From the NCBI GenBank assembly GCA_002328075.1, contig DCVT01000034.1:1-26644 (forward strand): DNA of 26,644 bases, in the 5' to 3' direction. Each line of letters starts with the position of its first letter. The first letter of the stretch is position 1. The DNA is from Anaerolineales bacterium UBA2181. Its GTDB lineage: Bacteria; Chloroflexota; Anaerolineae; Promineifilales; UBA4811. A model generated the notes under the pieces. The model had not been told where the DNA came from, did no database searches, and was given only the letters and a program-made list of their open reading frames with translations. Made by a program: the position numbers and the translations under genes. Below, one piece after another: positions 1 through 7,356 of the stretch.

Positions 1-260
1 ACCTGGTAGCCTTTCGCGGCACAGTAGTCGAGCAATCGCTTGGCTTGCGACTCCAGGTTGTCCCGGTTCTCGGCAGCCGAGACACGCGCATACACAGCCA
101 CCTTCTGAATGGGCGCCGGCGCCATGGCCTGGGGCAGTGGTTCGGTGATGATGATGGTGCCCGTCTCAACCTGGTAGCCCTGCACCTGACCGCTCTTGAA
201 CCAGCGCCAGGCCGTGCCATAGGACACGCCAACTTTTCGGGCGTACTCACTCAATTTCAA
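1..260 (-). CDS. tnpA: IS607-family serine recombinase TnpA (N-terminal part)
   Basis: The 86 visible codons start at a TTG (258-260) and run off the left edge. Residues 1-55 form a MerR-like helix-turn-helix: KLSEYARKVGVSYGTAWRW, then the strand GYQVETGTIII. After a short linker comes the start of a serine recombinase catalytic domain, VAVYARVSAAENRDNLESQ, in which the serine of YARVS is the nucleophile of the family. This order, DNA-binding domain first and catalytic domain second, is diagnostic of IS607 transposases, which act through a circular intermediate. The TTG is chosen because IS607 proteins typically begin MKLSEYA and a stop codon (270-272) lies four codons upstream. Intactness of the C-terminal half cannot be judged. 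Confidence 0.88.
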   Translation of the reverse strand, partial: MKLSEYARKVGVSYGTAWRWFKSGQVQGYQVETGTIIITEPLPQAMAPAPIQKVAVYARVSAAENRDNLESQAKRLLDYCAAKGYQ

Positions 261-330
261 AGCGATATATTAGTACACAAATCCATATGTATCAATAGGT
301 GTGACTGAAATGAAGAAACAAATGCAATAC
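1..330 (-). mobile_element. IS607-family element, one end (partial)
   Basis: The leftmost bases carry the start of an IS607-type recombinase gene, reading out of the window to the left. Upstream of its start codon the DNA becomes AT-rich, unlike the GC-rich host sequence. At about 330 the neighbouring DUF11 reading frame loses its family pattern, just after codons for GPTNVVSG. A CC/GG dinucleotide lies at 330-331, which fits the known preference of IS607 recombinases for inserting at GG. The precise end is inferred. The rest of the element, probably including tnpB, lies outside the window. Confidence 0.55.
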
Positions 331-1328
331 CAGAGACAACATTGGTGGGACCGCTCTTGATAATCACCAAGTCAGCAAACGGCGGAGGAGCTCCTACTCC
401 GGTGCTCCAGAACGCCCGGTTGTTCTCCAATCTGCGTTCCACCGCAAGGTTGCCGACCAGGACGGTATTGGTGAGGGTATCCGTCACCGATTCGTGCACA
501 CGGCCGGTGACCGTCAAGCGGGCAGAGCCGGCCTCTGGCCCACTTTGCCCGGTCGCCAGACCAGGACACCGCTGGTCGGCTGACTGGGTGGAAACGGCGC
601 ATCTGAGCGCAGGTAGCTCACGCCGGGTGGCAGCGTATCGGTCACCAGTACACCGGTGACGGTCAGTGCGCCGGCGTTGGTTATGGACAGTGGATTGGTG
701 ATATCCCCTCCAGGTAACACCCAAACCGATCCTCTCTTGGCGACGACCAAGTTGACCACCACGCCCACCGAGTTCCAGGCTGTCGGCGTGCCGTTAACAG
801 GTTCGGCATTAGCCGTGCTGCCGTTCCGGATGACACCGTCATTGTTGCCCCAGTTGGCATCTTGGTCGGGTGTCAACCGGTTGACGCGTTCCATGTTGCG
901 GTACCCTGGTGAGGCCGTCCCCGCCAGCCAGGTTCCACCGTGGCAGTTGGCGCAGTCTGCTATCTCCCCGGCCGGATTCGCAAGAAGTAGCTGCTCTCCT
1001 CCGTTCTCAAGAACCCCGAAGGATATCTGGTCAGCGCAATATCTGGGGACCCGTCGGCCGCGCGCAGCCGCCAGCCATCGAGCTACACTGCTTTGTCGTC
1101 CGAATTGTAGAGCTCAATCCCCTCGTCGTCCGGGGTATCGGCCGACGATCCGGCCCAGGCAACCTCGTTGATGATGACCGGACCGGGCAGCGCAGAGAGG
1201 TCGGCAGCAGCAGACGTCCGGGGCGTGTCGGTCGCAGCAGCCGGCAGTGCCCAGGTCACCGTCATCACCAGCCAGAACCCCAGGCCGCTTGCCAGCAATA
1301 GGAACAACCAACGTTGTCGGGTCACCAC
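331..1328 (-). pseudogene. Secreted lamin-tail-domain/DUF11 protein, decayed and interrupted
   Basis: The GTG start (1326-1328) has a GGGAGG ribosome-binding site at 1338-1343. It opens a signal peptide with hydrophobic core WLFLLLASGLGFWLVMTVTW, followed by a lamin-tail domain: IINEVAWAGSS, then GIELYNSDDKAV. A TAG stop at 1083-1085 interrupts that domain, while LDGWRLRAADGSPDIALT continues in the same frame. After this the usual connecting segment (roughly 20-30 residues in the family) is missing and the frame changes. The match resumes with ISFGVLENGGEQLLLANPAG and continues through NMERVNRLTPD and WNSV. A DUF11 repeat follows (ITNAGALTVTGVLVTDTLPP). Another frame change near 540 leads to LTVTGRVHESVTDTLTNTV and ADLVIIKSGPTNVVSG, where the IS607 element begins. 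Such proteins are usually large surface or adhesin-like proteins. With at least three lesions plus the insertion this copy is not functional as read. Confidence 0.8.
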
Positions 1329-1354
1329 CGCGAACTGCCTCCCGCCACAACGCC

Positions 1355-1383
1355 ATTGTAACCACAACGGCCGCTGGCAACAA
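1355..1383 (-). promoter_or_regulatory. Candidate sigma-70 promoter of the lamin-tail pseudogene
   Basis: On the minus strand, TTGTTG (1378-1383) and TACAAT (1355-1360) are separated by 17 bases. Transcription would start near 1348, just ahead of the ribosome-binding site at 1338-1343. Motif match and position only. Confidence 0.4.
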
Positions 1384-1500
1384 CAACGGCATGGTTCGTG
1401 GCAGTGGTACTATGCTGACGAACGGCGGGCCAGAAAAGGTCAATGCTGCGGATGTTGGCTCGCGGGATTAGTCGTCTTTTTCGGCATGGGTCATCCGCTT

Positions 1501-4035
1501 TCAGTCAAACGCGTCCCACGCTCCCCAAAGCGCCAGCACCAACAAAACCGCCAAACCAACGGCGGCGACACACGCTACCAGAAGAAAGTGGTACGAGACT
1601 GGCTGAAGGATGGCAGCCCGCTCCAGCAACGTCAACAACCCTCCTGGCCGGTAGTACCGAGGCAACACGATCCGCAAGAGGGCGAATCCGTTAAGCGCCA
1701 CCATGCCGCAACCCACCAGCCAACCCAAGTACCGGCGCCAGGCTGCCGGAGCCGGTGACAGCAATCCAACGCTCAACCAGGCCATTTGCCCGATGATGGC
1801 CGGCAGAAAGTAGCGACCCTGCAGGTCAATGGTTCCCCCCCGGCTGGATATCGCCCGGTAATCCAACAGCGAAAAGAAGACAATCAGGCTTAGCGTGCCG
1901 CCAGCCAACAGGAGTAAAGGGAAGACGCCAGATGAAGCTCGGCGCAGACGCCTCACGGCCCACCAACCGGCGGTCCAGCTTGCCGCCACGGTCATCCAGA
2001 TCAGGGCGGTCAGCAATCCAGAGGGAAGCGGCGTATCCAACCAACCGAAATTCCCCCAATACATGCCAATTTGTGATTGGTAAACCGTCAGCCATCCGTA
2101 TCGCATCAGGTACGGGAGGATGGCGATGTCTGACTGTTCAAGGGCAGCGCCAAAGCTGGCCAGCACCGCCTCTCCCCCAGTCAACAGCGGTTCCGCATAC
2201 CACCAGCCTGCCAGCAACACAGGCAGGGCAGCAGCCCAAGCCCATTGCCAACCAATCCTACTACGGGAGCGCCAACAGCGGACGATATCCCGCAGAGCAA
2301 CACCGGCGATCAGCGGGATCACAGCCAGAAAACTGGTTCTGACCAGCAACCCTGACCCCGCCCATACCCCCAGCAGGACTGCGCGGCGCGTAGTAAGGCC
2401 ACGTTGAATCACCCGCAACGTCAAGAGCATACACCCCGAGAAAAGTGCCACCTCGAGCACCAGACTGCCCATCACAGAGGAAACAAAGGCGAACATTGGC
2501 TGAAAGCCAACCATTGTTGCCAGCAGGAGCCACGCACCGGGGCGCCGGGGCCATAGCTCTCGGCCGGTGGCGTAGGCCAGAATCACCGTCACTAACCCCA
2601 TCAGGACCGATAGCCAGCGGGAGGCCAGTAGGCGGAACAACACGGACCGCCCTTCAAACGCTGCCTGAACAGGGGCCTGAAGGAGATAATAGAGCGGAGG
2701 ATGCATAAGCACAAACCGTCTCGCGATGGTGTAGGATCGATCGTCGGCGTACCGGTAGGTCCACTTGGTATCTGCCTCCTCCAGCAACGCTTTCGTGGCA
2801 GCGATGTCTGCCTGATCCGATAGATCCAGCGGACGATCGACGAACCGCACCTCCCTGATCTGAGCCAGTTGGTAGAGCACATCCGCCTCGCGAGGCAGGT
2901 GATTATCCGGTCGGACCTCAAGCGTGTGGAATCGCTCGATGATCTGAGCATAAAACAGGTGCTGCATCTCGTCTGGCGCGTGCCATGGCGGCACAATCAC
3001 GCTCCACGCCAATCCCTTGAGGAGGGTAGCCGCAAGCAGCACGGCCAGTCCGCGTCGACCCAGCCAGGTTGGGACGGCAATCATCGCAAATACCAGGCTG
3101 CTGTACAGCAAATAGACGAGATGCAGCACAGTCCCACCGAGGGCCAGCACCGCACCGCCGTTCCCAAAGAAAAAGCGGTAAAGGCCTGAGTTAAGCCACG
3201 CCAGGCCTATCAGAGCGCCCAAAACGCCTACCCAAGCGAGTGGAAACCAGAAACCCAACCCAGCAGACAGCACGATAGCCCAGGCGGCCACTGCGCTCCA
3301 CCGACTGGTGGGGCTCAGGTTTAGATCAGCCGGGAGTCGCTTGGAGCGGACGATCAGGCGCGTCCAGGGTACCGCCCGATCCCGAATATCGGTCACGAGC
3401 AGATTGCCCAACGTCCATCGCTTCAGATGGGTGGCCTGAACATCTGAGCATAGCCAGACCACCAGGCCGGCCTTCCGCAACCGCGCTCCCAACTCAATGT
3501 CCTCAATCGACGGGCGGCCGTACGATTCGTCAAAGCCGCCCACATCCAGGAATACGTCGCGCCGGATTGCGCCGCAACCTGCCCAGAACGTGCAAACCTC
3601 GCGCGCGCTATGCTGGTGGACGTAATGGTGGAGTAGATTCTTGTAACGGGTAACCACGCCGTTTGCCGGGGAATCGGCATCGTACGAACCAAAGAGCGCC
3701 GATATGTCCGGCTCGGCCGTGAGAATCCGCTCTATTTTCTGCAACGTGTCCGGATGCACCACCACATCCGAGTCTATAAAGACCAGGATATCGCCCATCG
3801 CTTGCCGAGCACCCCGGTTGCGGGCCACGGCCGGGCCGTGTGGACCACCCTTCAGAGTGACCAGGGTGGCACTGTGCTCGGCCGCCAACTGACCCGAACC
3901 GTCGGTGGAAGAGTCGTCCACCACAATGACCTCGTCTGGCAACCGCTCCGAAGCTCGGAGAGCCTGCAGACAGAGTGACAGGTATTCCCTGCCATTATGG
4001 ACCGGGATCACGACTGACAGCTTCACGAAAGGCAT
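1501..4035 (-). CDS. GT2 glycosyltransferase fused to a DUF2142-type multi-spanning membrane protein
   Basis: This 844-residue protein has two parts. Residues 4-240 are a GT-A family 2 glycosyltransferase: SVVIPVHNGREYL, VVDDSSTDGS, the metal-binding DSD at 88-90, and GGFDES followed by IEDIELG as acceptor/catalytic region. From about 250 the chain is strongly hydrophobic with many predicted membrane helices. It includes VPPWHAPDEMQHLFYAQI and a periplasmic-looking loop, resembling DUF2142/GT-C-like membrane proteins. A soluble nucleotide-sugar transferase joined to a putative lipid-linked transferase or polymerase would act at the inner membrane on glycan intermediates. The ATG at 4033-4035 is chosen because it begins MPFVKLSVVIPVHN. 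An in-frame start 17 codons upstream would run far into the preceding gene. The ATG start still overlaps that gene's end by 13 bases. It is the last gene of the operon. The GT2 call is firm; the role of the C-terminal half is inferred. Confidence 0.85.
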   Translation of the reverse strand: MPFVKLSVVIPVHNGREYLSLCLQALRASERLPDEVIVVDDSSTDGSGQLAAEHSATLVTLKGGPHGPAVARNRGARQAMGDILVFIDSDVVVHPDTLQKIERILTAEPDISALFGSYDADSPANGVVTRYKNLLHHYVHQHSAREVCTFWAGCGAIRRDVFLDVGGFDESYGRPSIEDIELGARLRKAGLVVWLCSDVQATHLKRWTLGNLLVTDIRDRAVPWTRLIVRSKRLPADLNLSPTSRWSAVAAWAIVLSAGLGFWFPLAWVGVLGALIGLAWLNSGLYRFFFGNGGAVLALGGTVLHLVYLLYSSLVFAMIAVPTWLGRRGLAVLLAATLLKGLAWSVIVPPWHAPDEMQHLFYAQIIERFHTLEVRPDNHLPREADVLYQLAQIREVRFVDRPLDLSDQADIAATKALLEEADTKWTYRYADDRSYTIARRFVLMHPPLYYLLQAPVQAAFEGRSVLFRLLASRWLSVLMGLVTVILAYATGRELWPRRPGAWLLLATMVGFQPMFAFVSSVMGSLVLEVALFSGCMLLTLRVIQRGLTTRRAVLLGVWAGSGLLVRTSFLAVIPLIAGVALRDIVRCWRSRSRIGWQWAWAAALPVLLAGWWYAEPLLTGGEAVLASFGAALEQSDIAILPYLMRYGWLTVYQSQIGMYWGNFGWLDTPLPSGLLTALIWMTVAASWTAGWWAVRRLRRASSGVFPLLLLAGGTLSLIVFFSLLDYRAISSRGGTIDLQGRYFLPAIIGQMAWLSVGLLSPAPAAWRRYLGWLVGCGMVALNGFALLRIVLPRYYRPGGLLTLLERAAILQPVSYHFLLVACVAAVGLAVLLVLALWGAWDAFD

Positions 4036-5225
4036 CTCCGGAAGTAAGAGATGGCAAGCGGTGCCACCAGCCGGCCCGGAATCCACCCGTGGCGGTACAG
4101 CTCCAGCGTCATTTGGAAAAGGCGACCGATCGGCGAGGGCTGCGTCGCACGGCGCTGCACATCCTCAAACCGGCCAAGCGCTGCCGTTTCGGCTACTTGC
4201 CGGGGCAGAACCCCCTGGCGGCCAGCCGCTTCAAGCAGCGACGCAATGCGAGGATCTATCTCCTCGCGGATAAAACCCTCAATGCGCGGCCTACTGATTG
4301 AGGCAAACTCCATCGTCCCCCCGAGAACACCACCGCAGTTCGTGACAAAATCCGGCAAACATAGCACGTTGCGAGCTGCCAGGATGTCCTCTGCCTCACG
4401 GGTGAGGGGATTATTCGCTCCTGGGCAGACAGCTCGCGCCTGGATTCGTGGTGCATTGTCCGCTCTCACCGAGTGGTGTCGGGCGCAGGGACACAATAGA
4501 TCCACGGGCAATTCGAGGAAGGCTCCCCGATCCACTTGCTGCGCGCCCGCGTACGAACAGACGAACCCTGCTCCGTCGCGCTGTGCCAGCCGTCGCAGCG
4601 CGGCCACATCCAGGCCTTCAGGATGGTAGATCGCCCCGCTCGCGGTCGACACCGCGACGACCCGCACACCGGCCGCGTCCAGCAAGGCACCTAACGCACT
4701 CCCTACGCTCCCAAACCCCTCGATTGCGGCAGATGCTCCTGCTAGACGAATGTCCAAGAGGCGCGCCGCTTGGCGGACTCCCGCCATGACGGTCAGGGAA
4801 GTATAGTACCCAGATTGGGTGCCCCGCAGCCAGCGGCGACGGATGGGCACTCTGGCAGTTCGAAGTACATGGACTATGTCGCTGTTGTTGGTACCCATGT
4901 CAGTGCCGGGTACATAGAGACCGCTTTGCAGCAGAGGCGCAATCGCCTGGGCAAATCTGGCCAACGTTTGCCTTCTCTCCGCCTCGGGTGCCTCCGGGTC
5001 TCCACGGACACCAGCTTTGGCACCCCCTTGAGGAAGCCCCAGGAAACCATACTTCAGGGTCATGGCGCGTGCGAGCCCGCGCATTTCCGCCTCATCCACG
5101 TCCGGGAGCATGCGCAAACCGCCGCACGATCGGCCGGCCACCGTCGAGTCGATGACCACGTACCCGCCGATCTCCTGCCCGAATGAAACCGTGCAAACAA
5201 GTTGTGAATGATTGGGAATCGTCAT
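4023..5225 (-). CDS. Glu/Leu/Phe/Val-family amino-acid dehydrogenase
   Basis: This 400-residue member of the NAD(P)-dependent amino-acid dehydrogenase family interconverts an amino acid with its 2-oxo acid and ammonia. The N-terminal catalytic domain shows CGGLRM (34-39), the lysines of MTLK (K58) and QGGAK (K70), and the aspartate of GTDMGT (D109). The Rossmann domain starts at about 168 with EGFGSVGS, and PDFVTNCGGV provides the active-site asparagine region. The lysine that contacts the glutamate side chain in glutamate dehydrogenases (YKGG) is a cysteine here (C34). Leucine and phenylalanine dehydrogenases also lack it, so the substrate is probably not glutamate. The ATG at 5225 overlaps the stop of the methyltransferase gene (ATGA). 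A longer in-frame start inside that gene is unlikely. Its place inside a glycan operon is unusual and suggests supply or modification of an amino-acid substituent. Confidence 0.85.
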   Translation of the reverse strand: MTIPNHSQLVCTVSFGQEIGGYVVIDSTVAGRSCGGLRMLPDVDEAEMRGLARAMTLKYGFLGLPQGGAKAGVRGDPEAPEAERRQTLARFAQAIAPLLQSGLYVPGTDMGTNNSDIVHVLRTARVPIRRRWLRGTQSGYYTSLTVMAGVRQAARLLDIRLAGASAAIEGFGSVGSALGALLDAAGVRVVAVSTASGAIYHPEGLDVAALRRLAQRDGAGFVCSYAGAQQVDRGAFLELPVDLLCPCARHHSVRADNAPRIQARAVCPGANNPLTREAEDILAARNVLCLPDFVTNCGGVLGGTMEFASISRPRIEGFIREEIDPRIASLLEAAGRQGVLPRQVAETAALGRFEDVQRRATQPSPIGRLFQMTLELYRHGWIPGRLVAPLAISYFRRCLS

Positions 5226-6004
5226 AGCATCCGCCTCCTCACCGCGCGCACGGCAACATAGTGTCCGGTGCAGAAACGGGTCGGCCACGCCTTCAGCCGT
5301 TCAAAGGCCATCAGCCCCCTCAACAGGTACTGGTCCACCGTCCTCAGTCGACGTGCCTCGACCATCCGCAATAAAGCGACCGCCAGGAAGCGTGGGCAGT
5401 GAATGAGCGTATCCTCCTGTTCCAGGTCAAAACCCACCTCATCCAGCATCCGTGCCACGGCTTGGGGCCCGAGCGTGGCACCGACCTGGTACGGTACCAG
5501 GCCGATACGACGAATCCAATGCGGCGGTAGCCGATTGCGCAACGCAATCAGCGGATTCGACAGATTGTCCAGCGTGAGCACCAGAACTCCACCCGGCCGT
5601 ATGACCCGGTGGATCTCGTCCAACGCCACCCTGATCTGGTCGGTAGAATCGAAGTGATCCAAGGTCGAGTTTGACACGACCACATCAAAGATCCCGTCAC
5701 AGAACGGCAGGCTTGTCACATCGCTGGCAAGGGCAAGAGGCCTTCCGGCGGCCTTGGCCACCCGGGTCGAGAGATCGATGCCGATTACCTGGCGCGCGCG
5801 TCTCGCCAGCATCGGGCAGAGCCCTGTGTGCACGGCTTCGTCAAATAGGTCGGTTTTCAGCAGCCGTTCGATACGGGTATGCGGCAACCAACGCTCCAAC
5901 ATGGCCTCAGTCACGATATCGCTATGCTGCCGCCAAAGGCGCTGCGGCCTGGTCCGCTGCCAGGTCCTCATCACCGCGTCCCAGTGGTGCACATCCGCTC
6001 TCAC
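5222..6004 (-). CDS. SAM-dependent class I methyltransferase (Methyltransf_11-like)
   Basis: This 260-residue protein has a class I methyltransferase fold. VIGIDLS (about 74-80) is the strand-2 acidic region, SDVTSLPFCDGIFDVVVSN is the motif II region with the usual LPF-D-FD-V-S pattern, and IHRVIRPGGVLVLTLDN is motif III. The first SAM-binding loop is atypical: KTDLFDEAVHTG (about 50-61) stands where a DxGxGxG loop is expected. The C-terminal 80 residues (from about GLVPYQVG) are a substrate-side cap. The start is a GTG (6002-6004) overlapping the upstream TGA as GTGA. In this operon it probably methylates a sugar or acyl group of the surface glycan, but the substrate is unknown. Family confident, role inferred. 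Confidence 0.82.
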   Translation of the reverse strand: MRADVHHWDAVMRTWQRTRPQRLWRQHSDIVTEAMLERWLPHTRIERLLKTDLFDEAVHTGLCPMLARRARQVIGIDLSTRVAKAAGRPLALASDVTSLPFCDGIFDVVVSNSTLDHFDSTDQIRVALDEIHRVIRPGGVLVLTLDNLSNPLIALRNRLPPHWIRRIGLVPYQVGATLGPQAVARMLDEVGFDLEQEDTLIHCPRFLAVALLRMVEARRLRTVDQYLLRGLMAFERLKAWPTRFCTGHYVAVRAVRRRML

Positions 6005-7356
6005 TGACTGCCTCCCGTTCCAGCCGTCTCAGCCACAGTGCCTACAATTTTACCATGCCGCGAAAACGGGATGTGCTCGACAATCTCGACCTCCACCCGG
6101 GTCTGCTCACCTAGAACGTCGGTGCTCTTGATGATTAGCCGCTTACGCAGCTGCTGGCGGTCCGTCCCGCCCAAGGGCACAATCCGCCACCGGATGAGAT
6201 CTGGCGACGATTGGATCAACTGGTCCTGGAGCACACCGTCCAGGGCATCCTTGCAGTCCATCCGCAGCGCGAAACCGGTGATTCTGCGCCCGTCCGCCAG
6301 GGTCAAGACCTCGCTGGTCCGCCCTTCCAGTTTATCCAGCAGGGGCAGTGAACGACCGCACCCACAGGGAGTTTTCGCCATCGTGGCCCAATCACCCAGC
6401 CGGTAATTTAGCAGAACGGTCGCCCGGTTGTGAAGATTGGAGATGATCACTTGGCCCGATTCTCCGGCCGGCAGCGTATTCCCCTTGTCGTCCGCGATCC
6501 TCACGGCACACAGATCGATGTTCAGGTGAAATCCGCTGCAACGCTCGCACTGGAACCCGATTCTGCCCGTCTCGGTCGCCTGGTAGACCGAGTGAACCAC
6601 ACAACCAAAGTCACGTTCCATCAACGTTTTTCCCTGCGGCGAGAGCATATCGCCCGCCACCGCCCATACCCGAGGTGGGTTAAAGGGTATGTGTCGGTCT
6701 GACAGGTAGCGAAAGAATAGGTCCGCATAAGACCCATAGGAGAACACCAGCGCCGGCCGATGCTGATTGATGTGTTCCGCCACAACCTCGTACGGCACCC
6801 ATGGTGAGAGCTTTTGATCAGGCCCCAGATCGGCTGCCAGCAGTGTTCGGTCTTCCCAATAAGCGCGAATCGTCAAGCTCAACGACGAATCTGGAAGCAG
6901 ATAGAGACGCTTCCGCCCACTGCCGGGAGCGAGTATCCGATTGAGCACGGTCCGGTCGCGCTCGGCAACCGCCAGCTTGCGCAGGACAGAGCCGTTGTCC
7001 CACTCGATCACCCGTGGCACCTGAGTCTGTGAACCACTGGTGCTAAAGGATTGCGTCCCCCCGTTTCTGTACTTTTCCGAGAGGAACATGCCTCGGTTCT
7101 GCTGCACCAACGCGCCGTCGATGAGTGGTAGCTTGGCCAGATCCGCCGCCGTTCGCAGGTCCTTTTCGGCCAGGTGAAGGCGGCTCAACTCCTGGCGATA
7201 GAATGGCACCGTGCGATAGGCATGACGCACTATCGATCGAAGCCGGATCTGTTGGAGCCTCCCGACGGTAGTGGTCGGCATGAAAGGTATGCCCCGCTCC
7301 ACCAGCGCTAGCACGCCAATGTAACCGGTATTGGCCAGTCGGGAAAAGCGATTCAC
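6001..7356 (-). CDS. CapK/PaaK-like adenylate-forming enzyme, second copy
   Basis: This 451-residue member of the phenylacetate-CoA ligase/CapK branch of ANL enzymes would activate a carboxylate with ATP. Visible motifs are the phosphate-binding loop FSTSGSQTQVPR (about 104-115), YQATETGRIGF (adenine-binding/YxxTE-like), NLHNRATVLLNYRLGDW with the ribose-binding aspartate, CGCGRSLPLL, and near the C-terminus SRHGKIVG with the candidate catalytic lysine. The GTG start (7354-7356) overlaps the upstream stop as GTGA. It has the same architecture as the upstream gene and the two are clearly related, so they probably arose by duplication. CapK-type proteins occur in many capsule and exopolysaccharide loci, generally with unproven function. 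Substrate unknown. Confidence 0.85.
   Translation of the reverse strand: MNRFSRLANTGYIGVLALVERGIPFMPTTTVGRLQQIRLRSIVRHAYRTVPFYRQELSRLHLAEKDLRTAADLAKLPLIDGALVQQNRGMFLSEKYRNGGTQSFSTSGSQTQVPRVIEWDNGSVLRKLAVAERDRTVLNRILAPGSGRKRLYLLPDSSLSLTIRAYWEDRTLLAADLGPDQKLSPWVPYEVVAEHINQHRPALVFSYGSYADLFFRYLSDRHIPFNPPRVWAVAGDMLSPQGKTLMERDFGCVVHSVYQATETGRIGFQCERCSGFHLNIDLCAVRIADDKGNTLPAGESGQVIISNLHNRATVLLNYRLGDWATMAKTPCGCGRSLPLLDKLEGRTSEVLTLADGRRITGFALRMDCKDALDGVLQDQLIQSSPDLIRWRIVPLGGTDRQQLRKRLIIKSTDVLGEQTRVEVEIVEHIPFSRHGKIVGTVAETAGTGGSQ

Noticed and set aside
1083..1085. TAG in the LTD gene considered as a recoded codon
   Set aside because: The tRNA-Sec here reads UGA, not UAG, and the same gene carries further frame lesions, so simple decay is more likely.
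656..1171. Plus-strand open frame across the LTD/DUF11 region
   Set aside because: It is antisense to clear domain matches on the minus strand, has no ribosome-binding site and no recognisable motif.
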